Source: JAWLHK01 sp041690355 [NCBI: bacterium] (lineage in GTDB: Bacteria > J088 > JAWLBW01). From it: DNA of 64,000 nt. The notes under the pieces were generated by a model, which worked only from the letters and a program-made list of their open reading frames with translations, did not search any database and was not told the DNA's origin. Of this stretch, positions 46,101-53,671 are shown one piece after another (the stretch's first letter is position 1; each line of letters opens with the position of its first letter). Position numbers and translations under genes: made by a program. The stretch spans positions 19,043-83,042 of the forward strand of contig JAWLHK010000021.1 of the NCBI GenBank assembly GCA_041690355.1. The letters run 5' to 3'.

Positions 46101-46255
46101 CTCGTTCCGTCGGCGAACCCCAACGTGGAACCGGTCAGGGTCGTCACCTGCGTGTCGCCACAGTCGTACGTCTCGGCGCCTGTACTCGGGCAGGCCGTCA
46201 GCAGGGCCAGCATCAGGAAAAGCGTACTCGTACGCAACGGAAATCCGGTGTTCAT
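43166..46255 (-). CDS. NHL-repeat/CHB_HEX lipoprotein, 1029 residues
   Basis: A signal peptide with lipobox LLTACPST. Residues about 35-330 contain some six NHL-type blades (GLATDGTHLYVADFENTRIRKI, VTTLAGSG). About 340-430 is a transthyretin-like domain (GQVQGLTGTLVLQNNGGDD, ITEDGVFVFSGTVASGKPY). About 435-520 is a CHB_HEX_C_1-type fold (YYTVDGSTPTTDSTVY). After two more Ig-like modules a second NHL propeller follows (ADVVVGQANFTSSG, RVLIWNTIPTTNGVAADIVL). This is a surface lipoprotein assembled from binding modules with no catalytic motif. It has the same strand and style as the two giants at 27.6 and 36.2 kb. Confidence 0.9.
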   Translation of the reverse strand: MNTGFPLRTSTLFLMLALLTACPSTGAETYDCGDTQVTTLTGSTLGFADGTSTTAQFHLPLGITSVGTHLYVVDNDNENIRKVTTATGAVTTLAGSGEQRRVDGFGAEASFDEPKQITTDGVHLYVSENQAIRKVAIDTGEVTTMVAPGTFQEAYGVVAEGPYLYVADYGLGKVMKVVIATGEVTMLAAGFSRPRGLATDGTHLYVSSFGTESIHKIVIATGEVTLLAGSGTRGRADGTGKEASFSEPTGLATDGTHLYVADFENTRIRKIVIATGKVTTIAGSSSGYADGPGKEATFSSPNAIVAVGASSDGVDLYVSDGLNARIRKVRHVPGVCANAESHAIGGQVQGLTGTLVLQNNGGDDKTITEDGVFVFSGTVASGKPYDVTVATQPDGQVCTVENGSGTAEANVDDIVVSCVMDETDPPSTSASVEGGTYNEPQQVALTCDDGAGSGCAETYYTVDGSTPTTDSTVYTAPIAISTDTTLQFFSVDKAGNQEAVQTVIYQFEPAAPQLDTTLETTPADPSGADVTFTFSSPQTDTIEYKLDDAPFVVTTGGTASYTGLLDGSHTFTVRAVQDGFADPTPATFTWVVDTSGSTPDTVLVTIGSHATGATIVGTRSIVVTAAVTVNGTIGTVSATHNGNSITATLTGDTITVPVTLGDRANLIIVRAETTGGASHEAGVELHYPFATFASGVKAEYAIGQPNLTSGASGTGLGQMDTPYGPALLLNGTFYLNDTFNNRILGFYSVPATFGATADFVLGQDTLTGTAAGTSASRYTGPGSISAGEGKVFVADYDNNRVLIYNSQPVTTGAAADVVVGQANFTSSGAACSASGMTTPEFAFAVDGKLIVADGGNNRVLIWNTIPTTNGVAADIVLGQLDMTTCDTPASPNAQNLLAPAGIWSDGTRLLVAEVGHNRILIWDTFPTSSGQLADGVLGQLDFASSASGFKPYFITSNGNQLFVGDITSYQVHIWNSIPTAHVDADQVVGSGFSGTDADKMASPNAAVLYGDRLFVTDGGNHRVLIFRVQ

Positions 46256-46379
46256 TTCGATTGATCCTCTTCGTCAAGCCCTGCATGTGCCTGCCATACA
46301 CGGGCCGTGGGTTTACGGCTTCGTGGGCGTCATCCTGTTTGCGGCAGGGTTGTCGTGCCGCTACACGGGGAAACCTTAG

Positions 46380-46407
46380 ATAATACAGGTAAAGGCGTTG
46401 GAATGAA
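46380..46407 (-). promoter_or_regulatory. candidate promoter of the NHL lipoprotein gene
   Basis: Minus strand TTCATT (46407-46402), a 16-bp spacer and TATTAT (46385-46380). The leader would be about 120 bases. The -35 box is weak. Confidence 0.35.
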
Positions 46408-46545
46408 GTAATGATTTCTTTACATCGAGACGCCGGCAACCTCTTCAGAACCTTAGAGGGGGCAAATGGACCTGGAAGCGTCCGACGCGCGCGCTCCGGA
46501 AACAGCAGTCCGACAATGGGGCCTGTCTCGCTAGAGAGTATTCAC

Positions 46546-46677
46546 ATGGCAAAGAGAAGTAGAGACTGGAACGAGGGATTGGCCGAAGACCTGCGGGATC
46601 CCGAGTTCGCCCGGGAGTTCATCACCGCCGCACTCGAAGAGGGGATTTGTTGCTGGCGCCCTTGGGCCTGCAGTTGA
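46546..46677 (+). pseudogene. truncated HigA/addiction-module antitoxin-like fragment
   Basis: 43 codons: MAKRSRDWNEGLAEDLRDPEFAREFITAALEEG matches in style the N-terminus of XRE-type addiction-module antidote proteins, which run to about 100 residues with an HTH. Here the frame shifts right after EEG into CCWRPWACS and stops. In the +1 frame the sequence continues as DLLLAPLGLQLTVAPRK, also not a good HTH. No toxin gene is next to it. The remaining sequence of 46256-47048 contains only this fragment, a promoter-like box and the palindrome at 46958. Confidence 0.5.
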
Positions 46678-46957
46678 CCGTTGCGCCGCGAAAGCGCCGG
46701 CGTGCCTGAGCAGAGGTGTTTACGATGGAGCGGTCCAGTCCGCGCCGTCGCTCGAGCTGCCGGAAGTGCACCTTTGCCCCTTCAAGTCCCCACGGCAGTG
46801 CTCGACGTAAACGAGGGCTGCCCCGGGGAGCAAGCGGAAAATCGTTTTCAACCAGGCGTTGGACCTTGGGCTGCCGGCGCGTTTCATTTCTCAAGTACGG
46901 CAGCGACAAAAAATGGTCAAATTTTGGACCCCTGTTTTTGAATGATTTCAATGGCTT

Positions 46958-46985
46958 CCAATTGTGCAATTAATTGCACAACTGG
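46958..46985. promoter_or_regulatory. 28-bp dyad, possible operator
   Basis: TTGTGCAATTAATTGCACAA is a perfect 20-bp palindrome at 46962-46981, extended by CCA/TGG on each side with one mismatch. It is AT-rich in a GC-rich genome. It lies 280 bases downstream of the antitoxin fragment and just beyond the 3' end of ygiD. It has the shape of a dimeric repressor site, but no promoter or intact gene is placed to use it. Confidence 0.45.
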
Positions 46986-47048
46986 AGGGGTACCCTACCC
47001 CGGAAGGCGAAGCGCCACAAGCAAAGCATCGACCATTCAAGGCCTCGG

Positions 47049-47870
47049 CTACGCCAGCCCCAGGCTGAAACAGCGCATGGAAATGCTTCCGTTCTCGAGC
47101 CCTTCGTACTCGTAGCGCAAGGCGTCGCGGTCGTCGGCGGCTCCCAGGGGATAAAACAGCGGATACCAGTGATCCGGCGAGGGAATGCTGAGCCGGCCGG
47201 CGGTCGTGCTCAGGGCATCGTTCCGGAGTGCCGCGTAGTCCCGGTTCTCGAGCCGCGCCTTGACCCAGGCGTCGAACTCCACCGCCCAGTCATACGGCGC
47301 GACCTCGCCGCGCAGAACGGCGCGGCGCAGGTTGTGCACGATGTTTCCGCTGCCGACGATGAGAATTCCCTCGTCGCGCAGGGGTCGCAGCTGCTCGCCG
47401 AGCTTGAAGTGATACTCGGCCGGCTGCTCCATGTAGATGCTCAGCTGCAGCACCGGGATGTCGGCTTCGGGGTACATGTGGCGGAGCACCGCCCACGTGC
47501 CGTGATCGAGCCCCCAATTCTCGTCGTCGGGGTGGACCTTCGGATCCTCGATCCGCGCGCGGATGAAGTCGGCGATGGCCGGGCTGCCCGGCGCGGGGTA
47601 CTGCACCTGGAAGAGCGCCTCGGGAAAGCCGTAGAAGTCGTGGATCGTGCGCGGCTGTGCCATGCGCGTGATCCAGCTCCCCTCGGTCATCCAGTGGGCC
47701 GAGGCGCACAGGATGGCCCGCGGCCGGGGAATCTCGCGCCCCAGCCGCGCGAGCGCCTGCGTAAAGGCATTGTCGGCGATCGCGTGCATGGGATTGCCAT
47801 GGCCGATGAAGATCACCGGCATGCGGGCGCCGGCAGCGGATTTTTTCGCTCGACCCATCGATGTACTCAT
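47049..47870 (-). CDS. ygiD: 4,5-DOPA-extradiol-dioxygenase-like (LigB family) protein
   Basis: A 273-residue protein started at MSTSMGRAKK; the long upstream frame is not family-like. LigB-type features include PVIFIGHGNPMHAI with an active-site His, ILCASAHWMTEG, TIHDFYGFPEALFQVQYPAPG, GLDHGTWAVLRHMYPEADIPV, VLQLSIYM, and IVGSGNIVHNLRR. The two His near HGNP and the HGTW His are the expected metal/catalytic residues. The E. coli homologue is a zinc-type DOPA dioxygenase; the physiological substrate is unknown. It is isolated from other genes on both sides. Confidence 0.93.
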   Translation of the reverse strand: MSTSMGRAKKSAAGARMPVIFIGHGNPMHAIADNAFTQALARLGREIPRPRAILCASAHWMTEGSWITRMAQPRTIHDFYGFPEALFQVQYPAPGSPAIADFIRARIEDPKVHPDDENWGLDHGTWAVLRHMYPEADIPVLQLSIYMEQPAEYHFKLGEQLRPLRDEGILIVGSGNIVHNLRRAVLRGEVAPYDWAVEFDAWVKARLENRDYAALRNDALSTTAGRLSIPSPDHWYPLFYPLGAADDRDALRYEYEGLENGSISMRCFSLGLA

Positions 47871-48186
47871 GCGGAAAAGAGTCCTCTGGATGCGTTCAGC
47901 CGTTCCGAGTCTTCCCTGCATTGATCCTACCGCACGCGGACACCCGGCGCGGGCATGCGGAGCGGAATGCGCTTGGGGCGCGTGTGCAGCCGCGAGGCGA
48001 AGCTTCTGCGGGAGTTGACCGAGGGGATAAGTGAACAACCGTGCCGCCGCGGAACGCGCGGTTCCCGGCCGGGAGTGCGACCCCGCTGGGGTCGGGGCGC
48101 CAATTCGGATGCGTGAGACTCAAGAGTGGGCCCCCTACGGGGTCCGCGAGGTGTTCAATGGAATCCCTGAAGGGCCGGGGTGCGTC

Positions 48187-48597
48187 TCACAAAAACGACG
48201 CGTCGGAACAGGCGATGCGCTCGAGCTTCCCCTTGCGCTTGATGAGGTTCTTGTAGTCCCACTGGATCTCCCGGGCCTTCTTGAGCCACCGGCGGAGATC
48301 CTTCGCATTCACCTGGGCGGCCGCGGTGAAGCGGGCTTCGGCCGCCTTGAAGCGTCCTTCGGGCTGCAGGCCCGGTTCGTCGAACGACTGGCCGCTCCAG
48401 AACAGCAGGCGGACGCACGATTTGAGCTTGCTGTAGCCGACGATCGGGTTCCCCTCGAGAAACCAGACGGGATGCCCATGCCAGACTTTGTTTTCCGCTT
48501 CCGGCAGGGCCGTCGCGATTTCCTTCGCGAGGCGTTCCGCGATTTCGCGGTCGGCCGGGGCGAGGGCCTCATGGTAGGCCTGGGTCGTTGGATGCAT
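48187..48597 (-). CDS. DUF1801 family protein
   Basis: About 136 residues from MHPTTQAYHEALAP. DUF1801 features are LPEAENKVWHGHPVWFLEGNPIVGY, CVRLLFWSGQSFDEPGL and a C-terminal helical, basic segment (LIKRKGKLERIA). The family is small, cytosolic and of unknown function; some members resemble iron-chaperone frataxin-like folds. It is transcribed in the same direction as map but is downstream of it with a gap of about 100 bases. Confidence 0.85.
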   Translation of the reverse strand: MHPTTQAYHEALAPADREIAERLAKEIATALPEAENKVWHGHPVWFLEGNPIVGYSKLKSCVRLLFWSGQSFDEPGLQPEGRFKAAEARFTAAAQVNAKDLRRWLKKAREIQWDYKNLIKRKGKLERIACSDASFL

Positions 48598-48700
48598 CGG
48601 TCGCCTTTCGTTCACCATCTCCGCACGTCCTGATAGAATGCGCTTCAGGCGAATCCACGACGACGCGCCGCGTAGCCGCCACGGCAGAAAGACTCCGGAA

Positions 48701-49459
48701 TTAGCCGCGCTTCTCCGAAAGCGTCGCCACGATGGGGGCGCCCCGGGTGACGATCATCGTATGCTCGTACTGCGCCGAAAGGTTGCCGGCGTGGCCGACC
48801 AGCGTCCAGCCATCGGCGGCTTCGGTCACCGACGTGCTTCGCGTCGACAGAAACGGCTCGATGGCGATGACCTGCCCTTCCCGCAGCCGGCGCGTATCCC
48901 GCGGGTCGTAGTAGCCGACGATGTCATCGGGCTCTTCGTGCAGGCTGCGCCCGATGCCATGGCCCGCCAGATTCCGAATCACTTTGAATCGGTGGACCTC
49001 CGCGGTCCGCTGAATCGCGTGCCCGATGCGGTGAAGGGGCGATCCGGCCCGCGCTTCGGCCATCGCGTGCTGCAGGGCCAGCCGCGTGGCGTGACATAGG
49101 CGCGCCTTGACCTTGGAGACGGGCGGAACCACGATCGTACCCCCCGTATCCGCAAAATAGCCGTCGAGCTCGGCCGAGACGTCGACGTTCACCACGTCGC
49201 CCGCCCGAATCACGCGCGGACCGGGGACTCCATGCGCGGCCTCTTCATTGATGTTGATGCAGGTCGCGCCCGGAAAGTCGTACATGACGCGGGGGGCCGA
49301 TCGGGCGCCATGCCCATTCAGCAGCGCGCCGCCCAGCTTGTCGAGCTCGGCCGTCGTCATGCCCGGCTCGATGGCCTGCAGCATGGCGTCGCGCACCCGG
49401 GCGACGACCCGTCCGGCATTCAGAATGCCATCGATATCCAGCTGGTTTCGTATCGTCAT
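48701..49459 (-). CDS. map: methionine aminopeptidase, type I
   Basis: A 252-residue enzyme removing N-terminal Met from new proteins. Metal ligands are all present: Asp in VDVSAELDGYFADTGG (two Asp), His in AGHGIGRSLHEEPDD, Glu in AIEPFLS and Glu in YEHTMIVT. The substrate-pocket His lies in EEAAHGVPG. There is no N-terminal SH3 extension. It is a standalone gene, with no adK or secY neighbours. Confidence 0.96.
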   Translation of the reverse strand: MTIRNQLDIDGILNAGRVVARVRDAMLQAIEPGMTTAELDKLGGALLNGHGARSAPRVMYDFPGATCININEEAAHGVPGPRVIRAGDVVNVDVSAELDGYFADTGGTIVVPPVSKVKARLCHATRLALQHAMAEARAGSPLHRIGHAIQRTAEVHRFKVIRNLAGHGIGRSLHEEPDDIVGYYDPRDTRRLREGQVIAIEPFLSTRSTSVTEAADGWTLVGHAGNLSAQYEHTMIVTRGAPIVATLSEKRG

Positions 49460-49550
49460 GGGATTACTCTACCGGAAACGCACGGCCGCTTCCGCCCGAT
49501 GCGCCTGTTCATTTCCGCAGAACGCTTGTGCGGGCCCCACGCGAAAAATC

Positions 49551-49958
49551 TCAGCCTGGGCGCGCCCACGCCAGCATCGGGATGAACCCGCCCGCGATGA
49601 GACGCCTGCCGTCAAATACCGGCGGAAGATCCGAGAAGTTCATGCGCGGATCGCTCGTCAGCTTCGCCATGCCGGCGTCGCGTGTCGCCTTGTCGGGCCA
49701 CTCCACGAACGACAGGACGACCGCCTCCCCCTCCCCCGCTCCGGCGGCCCGGACGAAGGTTGCGTACTCCTCAGGTGCGCGCCGGACCTCCTCGGCATGG
49801 TAGGTCGATGCATCGGGGCCGGCTTCATCGAGCCAGCACTCCGTGACCCGCAGTGCCCCGCACTCTTTCACGACCTCCACCGAAATTCTCGCGAGTTCCT
49901 CGTACGCAGCCTTGTTCTCCCGGGGTACCGGTACGAGGTAGCAGTCGATGTACGCCAT
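49551..49958 (-). CDS. DUF1428 family protein
   Basis: A 135-residue protein started at MAYIDCYLVPVPRENKAAYE, the family N-terminus. It is a dimeric alpha/beta-barrel (ABM-like) fold with FVEWPDKATRDAGMAKL and DPRM in the second half. No enzymatic activity is established for the family. It lies 70 bases downstream of the Arr gene on the same strand and may be cotranscribed with it. Confidence 0.92.
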   Translation of the reverse strand: MAYIDCYLVPVPRENKAAYEELARISVEVVKECGALRVTECWLDEAGPDASTYHAEEVRRAPEEYATFVRAAGAGEGEAVVLSFVEWPDKATRDAGMAKLTSDPRMNFSDLPPVFDGRRLIAGGFIPMLAWARPG

Positions 49959-50028
49959 GCGCGTTCTCCTGTTCGAATGGTGAGCGACAAACCCGCCGCG
50001 AGCCTGCGGGCGAGCCGCGAAGCCAACC

Positions 50029-50772
50029 TCAATTGATGATCTCACCCGTGTTCCGGGCCAGTCGTTCGCGCCACTGGCGGATCTCGTCCGGCGTCTGCCG
50101 GACCCACTCCGTCGCTTCGGCGACGATCTTCAAGGGCGCCTCAGAGCGGTAGGAGCGCGTCGGGTTGCCGGGGAACTTCTTGTCGGTCACATTCGGATCG
50201 TTCTCAAAAGGCCCGGTCGGCTCCACGATATACACCCGCTCCGGGCCTTCCCCTTGCGCCAACGCAGCCGCCAGCCCCGCCCCGTTCACCTGGGCGGTGA
50301 AATAGATGTGGTTCATCCTGAGGTCGGGCTTGTAATTGGACGTGCCCCCCGGGGTCAGCAGATCGCCGACCTGCAGAGCCGCTTTCGTCCCGTGATAAAA
50401 GGGCCCCGTATCGGTGGGTTCATACCGAAACGAGGCCGCCTGTTCGTTGTACTTTTCCGCCTCGTCCGGGTTCCCCAGTTCCGCATGGCACCGGGCAATG
50501 TTCGAATACAGGAACGGAAAGGCACTCCGGACCGAGTCGTCGTCGATTCCGGTTGCATGCCGCAAGGCCGTTTCGAGCCACTCCAGCCGGTCGGACGCGT
50601 TCTGGGAATGCCGGGCGACGTAATAGGCCGCCAGGAATTTCTCGAAGTCGCGGGTCGCTTCGTCCCAGGCTTGACGGAACAGCCTGCCCGCTTCGGCGGG
50701 ATTGCCGCTTTCTTCCATGGCCATCGCCTGGAGACAGCGTTTCACCACGGGATTGGCGGGATTGAATTCCAT
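50029..50772 (-). CDS. arr: TPR-linked rifampin ADP-ribosyltransferase (Arr)
   Basis: A 247-residue protein from MEFNPANPVVKRCL. Residues 1-118 are a helical, TPR-like region (GNPAEAGRLFRQAWDEAT, YSNIARCHAELGNPDEAEKY). Residues 120-247 are a complete Arr domain: His127 in FYHGTKA, Tyr157 in HIYFTA and Asp192 in NDPNVTDKKFPGNPT. The spacings of 30 and 35 residues equal those of the His19-Tyr49-Asp84 triad in mycobacterial Arr. It transfers ADP-ribose from NAD to rifamycins, inactivating them. No mobile element is beside it. Same-layout homologues are known in environmental bacteria, so this is likely an intrinsic gene. Confidence 0.93.
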   Translation of the reverse strand: MEFNPANPVVKRCLQAMAMEESGNPAEAGRLFRQAWDEATRDFEKFLAAYYVARHSQNASDRLEWLETALRHATGIDDDSVRSAFPFLYSNIARCHAELGNPDEAEKYNEQAASFRYEPTDTGPFYHGTKAALQVGDLLTPGGTSNYKPDLRMNHIYFTAQVNGAGLAAALAQGEGPERVYIVEPTGPFENDPNVTDKKFPGNPTRSYRSEAPLKIVAEATEWVRQTPDEIRQWRERLARNTGEIIN

Positions 50773-50830
50773 TTCTGTCGCCCCCTTCGGACGGGTGTTT
50801 CGAGTACCGCTTCTCGCGGCCGCAGTGCAA

Positions 50831-51007
50831 CCACTATAGCGAGCGAACCGCCCGCCACGCAATCGGGCGCACCGAGCGCAAACCGCCAGGCGCCGAGTGC
50901 CAAGCGCCAAGAAGCAAGGACGTGGTGATCTTGGTCCTTGCCGGAAAATTCGTCACTCGTCTCTCGTCACTTGGAAAAGCGCCGAGCGCCAAGCGCCGAA
51001 CGCCGAA
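50831..51007. repeat. composite heptad-array/hairpin repeat (long copy)
   Basis: In order: a CACTATAGCGAGCG block, AGCGCCA-type heptads (50888-50912), a hairpin GCAAGGAC (50914-50921) with GTCCTTGC (50934-50941), heptads ATTCGTC, ACTCGTC, TCTCGTC (from 50949) and AGCGCCG-type heptads (50978-51006). It lies in the divergent gap between arr and the cache gene and is the fullest copy of the family. Confidence 0.85.
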
Positions 51008-51028
51008 TGGTAATTCCTCCTCCTGATT

Positions 51029-51087
51029 CCTCCTCCTCGGTGGAGGAGGAGGACCGGGCGGGGCCGACCCGCCCGGAGGAGGTGGTG
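51029..51087. repeat. double-hairpin repeat, copy 1
   Basis: A perfect 10-bp stem CCTCCTCCTC/GAGGAGGAGG (4-base loop) is followed by ACC and a perfect 7-bp stem GGGCGGG/CCCGCCC (5-base loop), then GGAGGAGGTGGTG. Copy 2 at 53051 has the same stems, order and tail but different loops, so the stems are conserved by selection or recent copying. Confidence 0.85.
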
Positions 51088-51231
51088 CCCCCCGCCTGAA
51101 GGCGGTGTCGCGCGAGGATATATTCCCGGCGCCTTCCCGGTTGCCGATCGGCGTGCCGCGGCCGCGCCGTGGGTGCTACAACGGCGGAGAAGCTTTGCGC
51201 AGGGTTCGGCATCGGGCCCGGGAGTATCTCC

Positions 51232-52989
51232 ATGTTCACGAAGCGACTGGCTGCAGGGACGATTCTTTTGCTCGCTGCGGTGCTGTTCGAGGTTCCGGGT
51301 CACACCCAGGGCCAGCCCGCCTATGAGCGGCCCGAAACGCGCGCGCTCGTCGCCCTGGTGTCCGACGCCGCGGCGCTCGTGCGCGAAAAGGGCGAGGCGG
51401 CCTTTCAGGATTTCGGCCGACCCGGCAGCCGCTGGCGCGACCGGGAGACCTACATCTTCGTGATCGATCCGGCCGGCAACATGCTCGTGCACGCCGATCC
51501 TGCGCTCGAAGGGAAGAACCAGCTCGACCTCGAAGACGTCAACGGCAAGCCCATCGTGCGCGGGCTCCTCGGCGCGGCGCTGGGCGCCCCCGACCGGCCC
51601 GGCGGCTGGTACCACTACGAATGGCCCGTTCCCGGCGGGCTACTGCCCCGGTGGAAGAGCAGTTACGTACAGCGGGTGCAGACTCCCTCCGGCAGGCAGT
51701 ACATCGTCGGCAGCGGCATGTACAACGACGAAATGGAGCGGGCCTTCGTCGTCGACGCCGTGACCCGGGCCGCCCACGACATCGAGCGGCATGGCAGGGC
51801 GGCGTTTCCGCGCTTCCACGATCCGAAGGGACCCTTCATCTTCAAGGACGCCTACGTCTTCGTCGTCGACATGGACGGCACCGAGCTCGTGAACCCGGCG
51901 TTTCCGAACCTCGAGGGGCGAAACATCCGCGACGTCGAAGACGCGCAGGGCAAGCCGCTCGTGCGCGAGATGCTCGAGACCGTGCAGACCCGGGGTTCGG
52001 GATGGGTCGACTACCTGTGGCCGAAACCGGGCGAGAGCGACCCGACCCGCAAGTCGGCCTACGTGACCACGGCGCGGCTCGGCGACCGGCGGGTGCTGGT
52101 GGGGGCCGGGGTGTACCTGGCCGACGCGCCGACGGTTGTCTCTCCCGAGCCCACGATGACCGCTTCGGAGCTGCGGGCGCTCGTGCGCGATGCGGCGGCG
52201 GTCTTCGCGCGCGAAGGAGAAGACGCCTACCCCCGCTTCCGCGAAAGAGGGTCGAAATGGTTCCACGACGACACGTACTTCTATGTCTGGACCCTTTCGG
52301 GCACGCGCGTCTTTCACGCGGCGAACCCCGAGAGCGAGGGCGAAGACGTGCGCAACCTGACGGACATCGTTGGCAAGCCCATCGGCAGGATGTTTCCCGA
52401 CGCCGTCTCGGGGCCCACGGGCGAAGGCTGGGTCCACTACATGTGGCCCGAACCCGACGACATCTTCCCGCAGTGGAAGTCGTCGTTCATGAAGCGGGTC
52501 ACCTTTCCCTCCGGCGAGCAGGTTCTGATCGGCGCCGGCATCTACAACATGGAGATGGACCGCGTGTTCATCGAAGACGTGGTCGACCGGGCCGCCGCCC
52601 GGGTGGCCGCGCAGGGGCAAGCGGCCTTTCCAGCCCTGCGTGACCCGAAGGGGCCGTTCGTCTTCATGGATACCTACGTCTTCGTCACCCACCCGAGCGG
52701 CGTCGAGCTGGTGAACCCCGCGCACCCCGGTCTTGAGGGGACGAACATCGCCGGGGTCAGGGACATCCGCGGCACGCTTCTGGTGCGCGACTACGTCAAC
52801 GAGGCCCTCGAAAAGGGGGAGGCCTGGGTCGACTATTTCTGGTACCGGCCCGGCGAGAACACGCCGGCGCAGAAACACACCTACGTGCGCAAGGTGCGGC
52901 ACGGCCCCGACACGTATATCGTCGGCTCGGGGTTCTATCCGCGGGCCGAAGCGGCCGATGGCGAACCACAGCGAGAGGGGGAGCGGTGA
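51232..52989 (+). CDS. secreted protein with four tandem single-cache-like domains
   Basis: A 585-residue protein started at MFTKRLAAGTILLLAAVLFE; the 5' extension of the frame is repeat DNA. The signal peptide is cleaved near HTQGQ. Four repeats of about 135 residues (about 30-165, 170-300, 305-435, 440-575) follow, each with ETYIFVIDPAGNMLVHADP or an equivalent, NxxGKPxVRxxL, a GxGWVxYxWPxPG motif and KxxYVxxVxxPxGxxYIVGSGxY. This is the single-cache (DUF/Cache_2) sensor signature usually found in front of kinases or chemoreceptors. Here there is no membrane anchor beyond the signal peptide and no output domain, so it acts as a periplasmic ligand-binding protein. Inverted-repeat copies flank the gene. 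Confidence 0.85.
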   Translation: MFTKRLAAGTILLLAAVLFEVPGHTQGQPAYERPETRALVALVSDAAALVREKGEAAFQDFGRPGSRWRDRETYIFVIDPAGNMLVHADPALEGKNQLDLEDVNGKPIVRGLLGAALGAPDRPGGWYHYEWPVPGGLLPRWKSSYVQRVQTPSGRQYIVGSGMYNDEMERAFVVDAVTRAAHDIERHGRAAFPRFHDPKGPFIFKDAYVFVVDMDGTELVNPAFPNLEGRNIRDVEDAQGKPLVREMLETVQTRGSGWVDYLWPKPGESDPTRKSAYVTTARLGDRRVLVGAGVYLADAPTVVSPEPTMTASELRALVRDAAAVFAREGEDAYPRFRERGSKWFHDDTYFYVWTLSGTRVFHAANPESEGEDVRNLTDIVGKPIGRMFPDAVSGPTGEGWVHYMWPEPDDIFPQWKSSFMKRVTFPSGEQVLIGAGIYNMEMDRVFIEDVVDRAAARVAAQGQAAFPALRDPKGPFVFMDTYVFVTHPSGVELVNPAHPGLEGTNIAGVRDIRGTLLVRDYVNEALEKGEAWVDYFWYRPGENTPAQKHTYVRKVRHGPDTYIVGSGFYPRAEAADGEPQREGER

Positions 52990-53050
52990 GGAAGCCTGTG
53001 GCCACTCGGATTCCGGGACACCGCTCGTTGAATCCAGGGCTCGCGTCTCT

Positions 53051-53109
53051 CCTCCTCCTCGCTGGAGGAGGAGGACCGGGCGGGTCGATCCCGCCCGGAG
53101 GAGGTGGTG
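53051..53109. repeat. double-hairpin repeat, copy 2
   Basis: Stems CCTCCTCCTC/GAGGAGGAGG and GGGCGGG/CCCGCCC with tail GGAGGAGGTGGTG, as in copy 1 at 51029, and a further GGAGGTGGTGGCC after it. It lies 60 bases past the cache gene stop, in direct orientation to copy 1. Confidence 0.85.
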
Positions 53110-53143
53110 GCCGACCGGAGGTGGTGGCCGGCGATGTTCCGCC

Positions 53144-53530
53144 TCAGGCTTCGAGAAAGCGCAGCGCCTCGGCCTCGTCGCGGAAGACGTTGAAGGCGAG
53201 GCCCGACTCACGGCCCTGGCGGCTGAGCTGGAGCTCACCGACGGCGCTGCGGACGAGCATGGCGCTCTTGCGCCAGCCTTCGGTGGTCTGGCCGGCGTAT
53301 TTCCTTACGGCGTTCTCGAAGGCTTCGTCGTTGCGCAGCGGCCCTTCACGCAGGTCGAGCAGAAAGGCGTGCCGGGTGCGGTCGAGCCCGCCCACAGAGC
53401 CGGCCACGTCGCTGAAGGCGCGTTCGACGTCGTCGAGCTGCTCGAACCGGGCGGCGCTGCGCTTCACGCGCACGAGGGATCGATCCGCGTCGACTTCGAC
53501 GGTGAAGTATCGGTTTTCCAGTGCGATCAT
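53144..53530 (-). CDS. STAS/SpoIIAA-like small protein
   Basis: A 128-residue protein from MIALENRYFTVEVDAD. Alternating strands and helices (RSLVRVKRSAARFEQLDDVERAFSDV, HAFLLDLREGPLRNDEAF, SAMLVRSAVGELQL, AFNVFRDEAEALRFLE) match the SpoIIAA/STAS-like single-domain family. The closing FRDEAEALRFLE helix parallels the protein at 19.3 kb. There is no conserved phosphorylatable Ser in the usual place. Role unknown. Confidence 0.75.
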   Translation of the reverse strand: MIALENRYFTVEVDADRSLVRVKRSAARFEQLDDVERAFSDVAGSVGGLDRTRHAFLLDLREGPLRNDEAFENAVRKYAGQTTEGWRKSAMLVRSAVGELQLSRQGRESGLAFNVFRDEAEALRFLEA

Positions 53531-53671
53531 GGGGAATACCACGTTGGGGGTTGCCGGTCGTCAGACCCGCCGGCGAGCGGGCCTCCACGGTAGTTTATCA
53601 CCCTTCCCGCGCCCCGGGGTGAAACCGTGGCGCCAGTCGCCTCGGGTCGAACGGATTTTTCTGTGCCCTTG

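Noticed and set aside
46681-46980. Short plus-strand frames after the antitoxin fragment as a possible toxin gene.
   Set aside because: Both frames are low in complexity, lack known toxin motifs, and disagree in frame with any start that has a ribosome site.
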